DNA from: Paralichthys olivaceus | Taxonomy: Eukaryota; Chordata; Actinopteri; Pleuronectiformes; Paralichthyidae | DNA length: 64,000 nt | Assembly (NCBI RefSeq): GCF_024713975.1 | Contig: NC_091094.1 | Span: 10,091,001-10,155,000 of the forward strand | Reading direction: 5' to 3' | Shown here: positions 26,700 through 36,289 of the stretch, one piece after another | Layout of the letters: each line of letters opens with the position of its first letter | Position numbering within the stretch: the first letter of the stretch is position 1 | The notes under the pieces: generated by a model | Databases searched by the model: none | What the model saw: only the letters and a program-made list of their open reading frames with translations | Told to the model about the DNA's origin: nothing | Position numbers and translations under genes: made by a program

Positions 26700-27731
26700 T
26701 ACATGCACAGACAAGGCCTCCTAACCTCCTCAGTCTCGGTGGGGCAAAGAGTGAACAGCAGAGAGGGAACCAAAGAGAGTGGGGGGCAGACATAGACGGG
26801 GGGGTAGTCAGTTTACTTGAGGCTCATTCATTATGAATGACCTGTCCCGGTCATATTATATTTATGAAAATGAGAAAGTGGGACACGTCTTGTCACTGTA
26901 TTCTCCACAGGCACATGAACTGCACCCACCTGGCCACTAATTCTTCCCACTTAAGTCATAAAGTGACGATGAGTTGATAGAATCCCCCAAAACATTTTCT
27001 GTATCTTTTAATCTTTTCAAACTTATGCTATAGTGATCATGGTCAACGTAGTGTTTGAGATAAACGTGAAGGAATTATCACAGTGCTGATGGACATTTGA
27101 TATGTTTATCTTGTGATACCACACATGTTCTGTCAGTATCTCTCTGCCGTACAGTACGTGCAGCCACTCAGACCCACAACGACCCTGAGCCCCTGGAGAT
27201 GTGTCTGTATACTGCAACACTCCTTCTTGACACTGCTGAGCCGCCGTGTGTTTCTAACAACCAAGCTACTCAGCGACAGGGAAAATCAATCTTAAATTCA
27301 TCATTTTCACTTCAGGCTGCATTTAAAAACACGCTGCCTGCTAATTAGGTGCATGAGAGCAATAAGACATTGATGTGGTTTCTGTGGAGCAGCAATTTCT
27401 CATTTATACTGAGCACACTGTTTTTTTTTTTCATTCCAGTTGAGTTGCTGAGTAACTGCACATGCTGAATTTAATGACTGACATAAATCTTTCTCAGTTT
27501 TTTGTCCAAATATCATGTAGGTGACTGGAAAAAAACATTTTTTTCTTAAATCTTTTCCACAATAATGCCACAAATGTTCAATTATGTCATTGATTCATGA
27601 AGCAGCCCTTAAAAGCCTGAAAGTCCCACATCACCACCTCCTCTCCTCACCTGTTCAGCTGCCTCTGGGTCGAGGTGGGTGTCCAGGAGGGGGACCGTGA
27701 ACTGTATCTTCCTGGGGCTCCCAGTTTCCAT
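3369..27731 (-). CDS. ppp1r1a: Protein phosphatase 1 regulatory inhibitor subunit 1A (inhibitor-1, ppp1r1a)
   Basis: Seven coding exons with consistent phases: 27731-27651, 16202-16142, 9049-9012, 8847-8784, 6887-6705, 4594-4466 and 3448-3369, giving 211 residues. It is a cytosolic inhibitor of PP1 that becomes active when PKA phosphorylates the threonine in RRRRPTPAT (here Thr34; Thr35 in human). The PP1-docking KIQF motif is at residues 8-11 and the proline-directed site NSPRQR places Ser66 at the human Ser67 position. PTMKELQFMVEHHL separates it from PPP1R1B (DARPP-32) and PPP1R1C. The ATG sits in GCCACCATGG, an optimal Kozak context. Exons 1-5 are certain. Exons 6 and 7 are inferred from strong acceptors, exact phase match and charged coding-like sequence; reading through the exon 5 donor instead would stop at 6682 (149 residues). 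An acceptor-like CTCCAACAG just upstream of the ATG hints at a noncoding first exon. Confidence 0.93.
4407..4594 (-). CDS. ppp1r1a: ppp1r1a exon 6, with a read-through alternative end
   Basis: The acceptor TCTTCCCCCCCGCAG opens a frame that continues exon 5 exactly (G/AA = Glu): EFSRESLLEAAGGFECPLSK, then EKEDCSSVASVVDPSSQQNN and TQAG. A donor (AAGCAG/GTACAT, exon end at 4466) joins in phase to the exon at 3448. If that donor is ignored the frame runs on through TSESEEPQMGRILSFLHL to a stop at 4407-4409, giving a 204-residue alternative. The composition is polar and acidic like the disordered C-terminal half of inhibitor-1. Confidence 0.75.
6315..6560. repeat. Dispersed fish repeat with internal fold-back arms
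   Basis: It starts with AAAGGTATAGTTCACCCA, followed closely by AAATGAAAAT, a sequence I recall as the terminus of an abundant teleost nonautonomous repeat. Inside, 6431-6455 and 6513-6537 are inverted copies (21 of 24 positions pair), able to form a stem with a loop of about 57 bases. No matching terminal repeat is seen on the right, so the copy is probably truncated. It lies in intron 5 of ppp1r1a, directly beside exon 5. Confidence 0.6.
9935..9984. repeat. TG dinucleotide microsatellite
   Basis: About 22 near-perfect GT units inside ppp1r1a intron 2. The long valine/cysteine open frames across it are artefacts of the repeat. Confidence 0.95.
13910..14008. repeat. Interrupted AC microsatellite
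   Basis: Nearly 100 bases of CA units broken twice by AAAC interruptions, in ppp1r1a intron 2. It is the longest CA tract in the window. Confidence 0.95.
16107..16128. repeat. GT microsatellite beside the ppp1r1a exon 2 donor
   Basis: Eleven GT units on the plus strand, so CA units in the transcript, beginning 12 bases after the 5' splice site of the exon that carries the PKA target threonine. Confidence 0.95.
22800..22990 (+). repeat. Dispersed repeat copy, plus orientation
   Basis: It contains GGTGGTTAGCTTAGCATA, GAGCAGGGAGATACAG and AAAGTCCACCTCTAA, the hallmarks of a common teleost interspersed repeat as I recall it. A second copy lies inverted near 56565-56850. Confidence 0.55.
24771..25130. 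mobile_element. MITE, 360 bp, with terminal inverted repeats and TA target duplication
   Basis: The left end AAGGTAGGGTTGGTAATC and right end GATTACCAACCCTAGCTT are inverted copies differing at one position. Each end is flanked by TA (24769-24770 and 25131-25132). There is no transposase frame, so it would be a nonautonomous DNA transposon moved in trans. TA duplication suggests a Tc1/mariner-type source, but a TNA-type target (PIF/Harbinger) is not excluded. Confidence 0.8.
25898..26120 (+). repeat. Fragment of dispersed fish repeat family R1
   Basis: Contains TTTGTCAGCAGGGCTCC, ACGGATTTCCACAAAACTTG, GGTGGAAAGATGGGA and, further on, a TGTGGGGCGTTTTTTGACAT stretch. Related fragments occur at 42811-42990 and 53112-53220. 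It abuts another repeat at 26130. Confidence 0.6.
26130..26398 (+). repeat. Right part of dispersed fish repeat family R2
   Basis: Contains GGCCCTTTATATTTAAATAC, CACCTTTTGAGTTTTTATGA, CAGCTGCAACATGTAACTTC and ends TCTACACATTGTACCTTTAA. The last part is the complement of the start of the copy at 37711 (AAGGTTCAGTGTGTAAGA), so the family has terminal inverted repeats. Confidence 0.65.
26648..26698. repeat. CA dinucleotide microsatellite
   Basis: About 25 perfect AC units in ppp1r1a intron 1. Confidence 0.95.
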
Positions 27732-28216
27732 GGTGGCACTGTCTGTTGGAGAGGAGGACAAGGCAAAGAGGAGGAGAGGAGGATCCGTACAAGAGGAGAG
27801 TAAAGAGCTCAGTGATGGTTGGCTGAAACAGGAAAATGAGTGGGCTCCAGCTTAAGAAAAAAAAAAGTTTCAATGTGACTATTTCCTGCTCTTTAATTTG
27901 ATCTTTTAAAACACTTTTCCCTGATTGTCTTTGCTTTTTGGCACTGTGTTTCTATTCCAGTCTAAGCTCTCTTCTCTACCCTCTGCACCTGCCTCTGCTT
28001 CACTCTCCTTCCTCTCTGCCTCTCCCGGCTCACAGCACTGAGGCAAGGGCATTCTGGGCAAGGAACTCCTTTCCTTTGCTGTCATTCGCTGCTGCTGACT
28101 CTCTTTCACACCAAGTCCCACCCTCTCTTCGTGTTTCTTCCTGTCGGTATTGGATGTCTGAGATCAGGGCTGTTCTGCAGCAGTGCCTGCATAGATGGGC
28201 AAGTCAGGATGACAAA

Positions 28217-28221
28217 GACAT

Positions 28222-28258
<37 letters not shown>
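28217..28258. repeat. CT dinucleotide microsatellite
   Basis: About 20 CT units in the upstream flank of ppp1r1a, roughly 0.5 kb before its ATG, followed by a few GT units. Confidence 0.9.
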
Positions 28259-28259
<1 letters not shown>

Positions 28260-28266
<7 letters not shown>

Positions 28267-31147
28267 ATCTGATGTGGAGAGATGCATCATCTGGCTTCTC
28301 CTCGAAGAGAAAGTATTTTTATATCAGCTTCCTACACATGCATAAATAAAAACTATTTCTCACTCAGAATGAGTCATACACACGACTCTCTCTCACACCT
28401 CAGTTGTATTATGATCCACGTTGTTTGGTTGTAAACCTGAGAATATTTAGGCAGAAGTAGTTCCACTGAATGTGTCGCCATGTTTAATGATGAGTAACAA
28501 CAATTTCAACCAGAGCTCTTCAGTGTATTCCATCAAATACAGAGGCCACATAATGACGCTTTTTACAACCCAAATTTAAGAAAAAGATTTGAAGTGCTAA
28601 TCTGAGCTTTCTTCACATCTGACCAAGGTTGTCCTCGCTGCCGCTGGGACAGCTCAATCTTTATTGATTGTCTTCAGCCTGAGTGTCCCCACATCCCTCA
28701 ACTACTGGGCCATGATACCCGACACCAGCAGACAAGCACAGGACGGCTGTTTTGTTCCATATCTGCAGTTCATTTTAGGAAAGACCATGTTTTTTATATA
28801 CAGGATCATTCTGAGAAAGATTATTAATTGGTAAATAAACATTGATATCACGACAGGATTAGTTTTGCTAATACTGTGGTGCACTGTCGTCATCACCATC
28901 TTTTTTTTATTGAACATGCTCTTGTTCTTTGTCAAAACCTGGCATCAGGGGCTTTGCAACTGGGTAGGCCTGGGGCCCCGAGCTGAGAGGGGTACCCCAA
29001 GGACAGCTGAATGGCATTGGTCCACAGTAACAATTTGTAAGAACCCCCTAAAGGGTTGACCATACTTTCTTCCTTTCATCAGAGTTGCGTACATAGTTCC
29101 ATTTAAACTAAAACAAGGGTCTGCACATGCTGGGATTTGGTTCCATTTAGGGTCCTCCGGGTCCCTTTGGCCTGGGGCTCCCAAAGTCCCTTATATGCTC
29201 CTGTATGGCCCTCACATTACCCACAATGCAGCTCGACTTCCATTCAGTCAGACACTAACATTTGTAATTGTTCCTCCTAAGACCTGGTGTAAAGGTCAAT
29301 CCCCTTGACCCATTACATACGTGAGCACATGGAGGGCTGTACCTTTATTGTACTATTTATTTTGCAGGTTTTCATTTTTCATATCAGACTGGGACAAACA
29401 GGAGAATCAGAAAACAACAAAGGTCCCCAGAGGGAACCGAATATTCCTAACCATGAATTCACTTACCTAAATTTGTACCTTTTTATAATAAATTGAGAAG
29501 CAGTTTTTATTTTGTTTACAACTCCTCATTTTATAGACCTAAAAAATACTGAGCTTTCAAAAAGGCCCATTTTTATTCCCTCACAATCTGGAGATTGTTA
29601 CGCTGGAAAGTAACGTGAAAGAGGATGATCATACTGAACTTAAGAAATGAATCTCATACTTTATGAGATGAGCAAATCACCACTTTGTGCTTTTTAGTAA
29701 TGCAGGAAAGTACTCTGCAGTTTACCCTTGACATTGCTTCGGATTTTCTATTTGCACTTTAGTCATTAAATTCTGTTGTGTGACAAATTGTGCTGAATCA
29801 TGGTCTTTGGCTGTGACCTTCCTCTCTGCTGGTTCAAACATGACTGCCTTTCAAGGGGATGACCGAGGTCAACGAGACAGAAAACATAAGTATCAGATCT
29901 GTAAATTCATCTCAGTTAAAGTTAAAGGAGAAACACGATGCTTTTTCAGATTTTCTTTCCTCTAACATATTGTACAGGTTCCTTAAAGTTAAAAAGCCAC
30001 CCCACAGAAAACGCTGCTGCAGTAGCTCCTGCGTCAGTAGTCTGGCCAATACTTTTAAGGTACCATGATGACATCACAATGCCATCATAATTTACATAAT
30101 ACACGCCTACTCATGCTGGCCAATCAGAGCAGGTTGGGCTTTATCGGGAATTGGGGTTTAAAGAGACGGAGATAGTGTTTCATGGCAATAATGCACCTTG
30201 ACACCGGTTGCCATCCGTTAATAAAAAAGTTTAAATTGACAGTGTGAAAGCAAAACTAAATTTACCTGTGACTCACATGCTGTAACAATGCACCTTGAAT
30301 AAACGTGGTCAAAATAGACCACACGGATGTACAGTAGTTACTAAAGCAATAAAAATGTCAATAGTCTCCAATCAGCACATCATTCTTCAGGTTGTGTTCT
30401 GTCCCCACAGAAGGACTCTTCCTCAGAGGGAATGATGTGCTGTCCTTCCTGAGAGCATGGAGTAATTGCATGTTTCTGTCTTTTAATTAGTGCTGAAGAT
30501 GATTGCATGCTGCTTACCCAGGTGGCCTGTAACCCCCCCACACACACACACAAACATACTGTCAATTAGCCACTGCTCTGCTAGAAATCTATATATAAGC
30601 AGGCTGTTCTGTGATGTATTGTTAGCACTAGGCTACAAGCATCCTGCAAACTGGTTATGTGAAAATGCATTAAAAACCAATGACAGGTAAACAGCTGTTG
30701 TGCAGCCACAACTGAGCAGACACTGAAGACCAGAAATGCTTTTTACACCTACAGGCTCACAAAACTGTCATGACATCAACTTTATTATAATCTGAATTAC
30801 TATTGAACATATTGATTGATTCAAGCTTCTTAAATGTGAGGATTTGGTGATTTTCTCTGGTTTATATTCTTTTCATTTCAGTAGTTGCAGGTGTGACACC
30901 TTGGACTTGTTGATTTTTACTATTTTCTGGCATATATGGACTATTATGATGTGTTAATCTGACCATGAATATAATTGTTAACCAGCTGATGTAATTTCAA
31001 ATTCATATTGTGGTGTGCACATCAAACAAAGAAGCCATTCCATGACATTTTAGCATTTAGACTTTGAAATGTTTGAGTATGATCCTTTGTGCAATATTCA
31101 CAATGAACACACACGTGTAAATTTGGCTTTTCCAAATTCAAAGCTGT
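28260..31147. other. Intergenic DNA between npff and ppp1r1a
   Basis: No supported exon. It should contain the ppp1r1a promoter, which I cannot place. A GC-richer patch lies at 28945-29215, and a dispersed repeat at about 29925-30175 contains CATGCTGGCCAATCAGAGCA and TGATGACATCACAATGCC. Confidence 0.6.
29925..30175. repeat. Probable dispersed fish repeat
   Basis: Contains AAAGGAGAAACACGATGC, TTCCTTAAAGTTAAAAAGCC and GGCCAATCAGAGCAGGTTGG in the order I recall from a common fish interspersed repeat. Ends are not defined. Confidence 0.45.
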
Positions 31148-31153
31148 TTTATT
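31148..31153 (-). promoter_or_regulatory. npff: Candidate polyadenylation signal of npff
   Basis: AATAAA on the minus strand about 350 bases after the npff stop codon. It is the first clear hexamer downstream and would give a short 3' UTR. Confidence 0.45.
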
Positions 31154-31499
31154 TGACCAGAGAACAAAAGAATAACAATGAGATGGCGATCAATTTACAG
31201 CAAAATTCGGGGTTCTTACTAATATTCAGGTCAGGACCAGTAAGATCTGCTCAGAAAACTTTAATAGGCACTAGTTAACATGCTTCGAGGTGTCGGAAAT
31301 CAAAAGAAAACTGTGTGAATGAATCTCCTGTCAATGAGAGTGGACGTCGGGTGTGAAGTCAGGCCTAATGAGGACCATGTTGGAAACTCTGGAGAGTTTT
31401 TAATTTAAGTCAGATTAATTCATTCAAATTTAGTCAATCCACATTTGCCCGTTGCTCGGCCTCGTACCAGGACGGTGATGTGCAGATCTGACAGCCAGA

Positions 31500-33585
31500 T
31501 TACTTCTTGCCAAATCTCTGGGGGACGGCCATACTCCAGATCTGATTGGGGGCTGCGTCCCAGTTACGAGTGTGTATTTGGTCCTCCGTCACCACCTGCC
31601 CTCTGGAATCACGGCCGAACCTGCAAGGGAGATTAACATAAGCAGGTATTTGAATTTCACAAGGAGGGTAGGGGGGATGGAGGTACAATTTGACTAACAC
31701 ATGTTATGTTGTCGAATCATCGCTGTATTTAACTGGGCAGAGCAGGAATGGCTGTAACATCAGACATAGTTTAAAAGTGACGCAAAATTACTGGCATCAG
31801 TTTCAGTAAATCGTTGAAACCCTGGAGGTTGAGATCCACATTTCAGGTCAAAAACCTCATCTGATCTTTACTGTAACAGGCTAATGGCTCCTCAGCCACT
31901 TTCACTAATGGACAACTTAGGCACATCATGTTTAAAACAGGTTTGTGGTGGAGATTTAAAAATTCATACATCTTGCCATTAAATGGATTTTTCAACTTAT
32001 CTACATGTGCAGCTGAAATGATTTTGACAAGCTGGGTAAGAGAAATATGATCTATAACTATTTTGATAATGGATTATTCATATAAATACCAAATTACTAA
32101 AAAATCTCATTGCAGCTTTTAAAAAATGAATGTTTGTAGCTTTTTCTTCATTTATATTGTGGTAAATTTTTGATTTGTAGATTGTTGGGTGGAAACCTTG
32201 AGCTCTAGGAAATTGAAATGGGGATTTCTAAGTAATTAATCAAGTGATTGAGAGAATTATTCCATAATATAAGTAATAATAATTGCAGCCGTATCTACAT
32301 TTAGAAATCATGTCTCATTGAAAGAGTTTCAGAGGGGTTGTGTATTACTATGTATTTTTTTAATTGAAAATCCAAATATTTAGCTTAATATCCATGCAAT
32401 TCCATGTGTGCAATTCTGTTTATATTCTGTTTACATTGTATATTTTTCTATAATGTACAGTGTGTTTATATTGTATGTAAACCTTCACTGAGTGTGTATT
32501 TCACTATTCCCTTTTTGCTGCTGAAACATGGTAACTTTCTCCATAGCGGAATAATAAATAACTTATCTTAATTCTCTGTGTGCATGTTTTTTCACTGTGT
32601 ATCTGTTTATGTGTGTGATCAATACAGACTCTGCCCCGCGTCACTGACCTCTGTGGCTGATGCAGGACTGAGTTCCTGGTTTCTCTCTGAGGTCCGAGCA
32701 GCAGAGCTCTGAGCACTGAGGTCAGTAGGCGATCATCAATGCTGTTATCTGTGTTTTCACTCTTCTGTATGGCACGCACACACACACACACACACACACA
32801 GAAATACAAAGCCTAGTATCAAAAAGCTTCTTTCTGCTTTTGGATAAACTTTAAAAGCTCTACCTGGGCTCCTACTTGGGATGCAACACAAACCCTGGGG
32901 GTTGCAACTCCAGTCAGCGTGTCCTGCTGTGACAGGGGACCTTGAGATGTAAATATCTTTATCTGTCTAGACTCATCCAAATATCCATCCACCTTTATCT
33001 ACAAGCAAAAAAAACCCAGATCTCGCAGAAAGGAAAAACCTGTTTTTTTTTTAAACTCAAGATGTGATTCCTGTGCTTTTATCAAGCTCTCTGTCTCTCT
33101 GACTGTCTCTTCACTTCAGAATATGTTAGAGTGTTTTTCACAAAGCAGCATGAGGAGGAACACTCGCTTCTCTTGCTTGATCAAAGAGCTCAAATTAATT
33201 TACAACTTCTCTAAAAATGTTGGAATGACTACTAGCTATGCTCAGAATTTCCATCCACTCTAATGTGTTTAAAAGTTAGGTTTTTATTTTTTAGATGCCA
33301 AAATTATTTTGGCAAATTGAATCATATGGTAGAAAATCCACATAGATGTTATTGTTATAGCATGTTTTCTTGCCACAGGTAAATTGCTGAGCTGAGGTCT
33401 AAAACTCAAAGTTTGTGAGTGATGTGTTGTCTCACCAGCCCCAGCAGGAGGTCGGCCATGTTTTCCTCTGAGCTGCCTGGCAGGATGTCATTTTGGTCCA
33501 CACCACCTCGGATGAGAAGAGCCTGACTGACGCCAGCCATCGTCACGAGCACAGCCAGAAGAGTCACCACTGCAGCTGCGTCCAT
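31500..33585 (-). CDS. npff: Neuropeptide FF precursor (npff)
   Basis: Three coding exons: 33585-33436, 32764-32649 and 31620-31500, giving 128 residues. Residues 1 to about 22 (MDAAAVVTLLAVLVTMAGVSQA) form a signal peptide, so the product is secreted. Two RF-amide peptides are encoded. The first is NSVLHQPQRF (81-90), preceded by Arg80 and followed by Gly-Arg for amidation and cleavage. The second ends QIWSMAVPQRF (115-125), followed by Gly-Lys-Lys and the stop, matching the mammalian NPAF/NPSF position. Intron 2 splits the Arg codon of the first PQRF. The peptides act on NPFF receptors (GPCRs) in pain, feeding and reproductive control. GnIH-type LPXRFa genes are excluded by the PQRFG motifs and the two-peptide layout. 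Confidence 0.96.
32776..32801. repeat. CA/TG microsatellite at the npff exon 2 acceptor
   Basis: On the transcript strand this is a TG tract ending only about 12 bases before the 3' splice site (GTGCCATACAG) of npff exon 2, taking the place of a normal polypyrimidine tract. Confidence 0.95.
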
Positions 33586-33757
33586 GGTCGTAGTCTGGAC
33601 AGGAGGTCAGATGAAGGCTAATGAAGAAGGCAGAAGATTCACACCTGATGACTTCGGCAGCTCCTGAGGAACAGAGGAAGGACTCGTCCTGGTCAGGGAG
33701 AGTTGTCCTCTGTGTGTGTGGTCCTGGCTAACTTCAGTCGTGGTAACATCGCTGGAG

Positions 33758-33765
33758 CTTATATA
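33758..33765 (-). promoter_or_regulatory. npff: TATA box of npff
   Basis: TATATAAG on the minus strand, 173 bases upstream of the npff ATG. A start site near 33730 and a 5' UTR of about 145 bases would follow, without a noncoding exon. This is a good consensus for a tissue-restricted neuropeptide promoter. Confidence 0.6.
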
Positions 33766-34558
33766 CACCCCATGCTTTCAGGCTGGAAACCCCCAGGAGA
33801 GCTGAAGAAGGATGCTACTGTACAAAGGGGAACAGGATGGAGGAAGAACGAGGCCCTAATATGAGACTTAACCAGGTCCATTTAGGAGGATCAGGGCATT
33901 AGTGATGACAGAGTGTGTTATTATGTGGCCCTCTGGGTCGTCCAACACAACTCTCACTGTTATTAAACAGATAAATCCTAGCAAATGGACTCAGATCCAC
34001 CAGTCCCTTTTGACCACTGGTCCACGATGCACGTACAAGAACAAGACCTATTAACCACTTAATGATGAGTCAACATTAAACAGATTAGTAAGCAAATCTT
34101 TATTGATTTCAGGCAACAGAGTAATGAACCTAAAATCGCTGTGGGAGCAGAAACACATGGCAAACACGAAGCACAAATAATAGCAACATATTGATTCATT
34201 TTTTAAATATTTCTCTCCAGTGCTAATTATGTATATTGGTAATATCCTCTCACACCTCAGGGTTTACTATACAATTACTCATTCGTTCATGAGTGAAATA
34301 TCAGCTTGGGAGTTCAGAATGATGCTGAAATCTAATTTAAATAGTCTTTTTGCAAATGTATGTTAAATTGTCTGAAATCATGTTTAAGGGGGTGTGTGTA
34401 AATTACATTTTCAGGTTTTTGAGAGATTTCTTTAAGAGTCTTAAAATAAAACCCTCCATTTGTTAAATGTCAGCTTCCCTCATTTAGTTAATTAAACAAA
34501 AAAGACCATTTTAAACTTGATTTGTGTGAGTGACACCAGCTTTATTAGTGCCATTCAC

Positions 34559-34561
<3 letters not shown>

Positions 34562-34589
<28 letters not shown>

Positions 34590-34590
34590 A
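34562..34590. repeat. GT dinucleotide microsatellite
   Basis: About 14 perfect GT units in the npff upstream flank, roughly 0.8 kb before the TATA box. Confidence 0.9.
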
Positions 34591-35246
34591 GTAACTGGTC
34601 ACTTGAAACAACAGATGTGCGTCATCACAGAGCCTAATGGGTGACAATCCACGAAAAGCTTTTAGCTTAAGAAAATGTAATGTTACTCTGACGTGTTAAA
34701 AAAAACATTTATTTTGAATCCATATTATTTTGTATCAAGTAAAAAAAATGTAAACAGAGGCATTGAATAAAAAATACATTTGCGGCGCATGATATGTCAC
34801 TTCTATGAGTAATACTGGTTTACATGATCACCTTGTGTGACTCAGGTCTGATTGTATCAAATCAAATCTTTACAGATGCTGTATCACTGCTGGGAAAACT
34901 CAGGGAACATCAGTGTGGATCCTGGAAGAATACAGAAAGCAGCTAAAAACAATTCGCTTGTAATTTCTAAACCTCGGTTTTAGTACGATTCTGCATATTT
35001 TCTAAACAGACACAAGAGTGATATGATTTCTACATCTATGTCGAGTAAGAAAACAGGCATTTCTCCAAAAAAGATATACTCACATATGAATGAAATCCGT
35101 ATTTTCATCCACAATTTATTGTAATGCTGGGTCAAACATGTTGTGAAATAAATGTAAATGTTTAGCTCTATCTAAACTAAATACAGAACATTTGGAAAAG
35201 AAGATTCTTTCATGAAGCATATTTGAGTCTGCACATGAGGTGTTAT

Positions 35247-35247
35247 A

Positions 35248-35310
<63 letters not shown>
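35247..35310. repeat. AT dinucleotide microsatellite
   Basis: About 30 TA units with one early interruption, able to form a cruciform. It is the longest TA tract in the window. Confidence 0.95.
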
Positions 35311-35315
<5 letters not shown>

Positions 35316-36038
35316 CTGACCCAGAGCTAAAGATGGCTGACCTTTGTGTTTCTTTATGAGACTGAGCACAGGCTGAGAGGCTCTGACTGCTGCACTGCCT
35401 GATGATGATTGCTCTCATTACCGCTGCATTGATCGCCTCTTCCACGATGTATTCAACACAAACTGCTTTATGTTACTCTGAGCATGAAGACTTTCTTTGT
35501 CTCATCACAAGTGCTGATATTTTTCTCTTGTGGCACTTTTTTGCTCAGTCAAAGGACCTGCCAATCTCCCACAGGGTCCTGGATCAAATAGTGCAGTGTT
35601 TGAAGCATGTAGCCACTGCTAATAGAAACCCCCCAAAAAGTTATGTCCAGCACAAAAATAATTTCAGAGACAGAAAACAAAGAAAACTAAAATATCTGTT
35701 TCTTTATATTTTTTAATTTCATTGAATTGTTTGCCTTGATAATTAATGTCTTGTGAAAGAGGGTTAGATTATATATGATTATTCTTCTTTCTGCTCCATT
35801 TCATTCAAGATTTGAGATTTTTTGTTTGCATTTAAATAGTTTTGTTTGGTCGATGAATTAAACAAAGTTAAAATATATATATTTTTTTTTTTTAGAGAGA
35901 GAGAGAGAGCCTGTCCTTCTCCACACAGAGGATTTTATATCGACTACACTGGGTCATGAGAGTGCTTACACCGGCTGAACAGTGTGGACATTTTTAAGAA
36001 ACTGGACCCCTGAGGACAGAAGGACACAACAGCAACAC

Positions 36039-36044
36039 TTTATT
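36039..36044 (-). promoter_or_regulatory. ccdc13: Polyadenylation signal of ccdc13
   Basis: AATAAA on the minus strand 246 bases beyond the ccdc13 stop, followed by a GT-rich stretch (GTGTTGCTGTTGTGTCC), the usual downstream element. It supports the exon at 36391-36290 as terminal. Confidence 0.6.
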
Positions 36045-36289
36045 TAGGCTCTTAATAAATTCACTACAGTCAGTAAGTAGTTAGTTAAGAACGTATCTGG
36101 AAAGGTGTTAAAATTGCTTTGCATTTACTGGAATTCTACTTTTCACAGCAGGCTGCACTCGTTCCTGGTCCAATTTTGAAAGTGAACTGGAAAAAAGAAC
36201 AGAAGAAATCTGTATAAAAGTAAAATCCAGAGTCAAGGTTTCAGTTTTCATCCTCTAATTCTCAGTTAGCATGATTACCATTAGCAAAC

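Larger units (their letters stand above)
16203..27650 (-). other. ppp1r1a intron 1 (11.4 kb), noncoding
   Basis: It separates the KIQF exon from the phospho-threonine exon. It contains a MITE at 24771-25130, two other dispersed repeat pieces near 22800-22990 and 25900-26400, and a CA repeat at 26648-26698. Many short open frames occur on both strands, none with splice-compatible structure or recognised protein content. Confidence 0.75.
33800..36030. other. Intergenic DNA between ccdc13 and npff
   Basis: Contains the npff upstream region, a GT repeat at 34562-34590 and a long AT repeat at 35247-35310. A 110-codon open frame across the AT repeat is composition-driven. No supported gene. Confidence 0.6.

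Noticed and set aside
27906..28121. 71-codon Glu/Lys-rich minus-strand frame upstream of ppp1r1a
   Set aside because: Composition follows the GA-rich strand; no splice donor joins it in frame to the clear Kozak ATG at 27731. It could be 5' flank or a noncoding exon.
35116..35445. 110-codon minus-strand frame, tested as an additional ccdc13 exon
   Set aside because: It runs through the AT microsatellite as Tyr-Ile repeats, has no clear acceptor in the required phase, and lies beyond a good ccdc13 polyadenylation signal.
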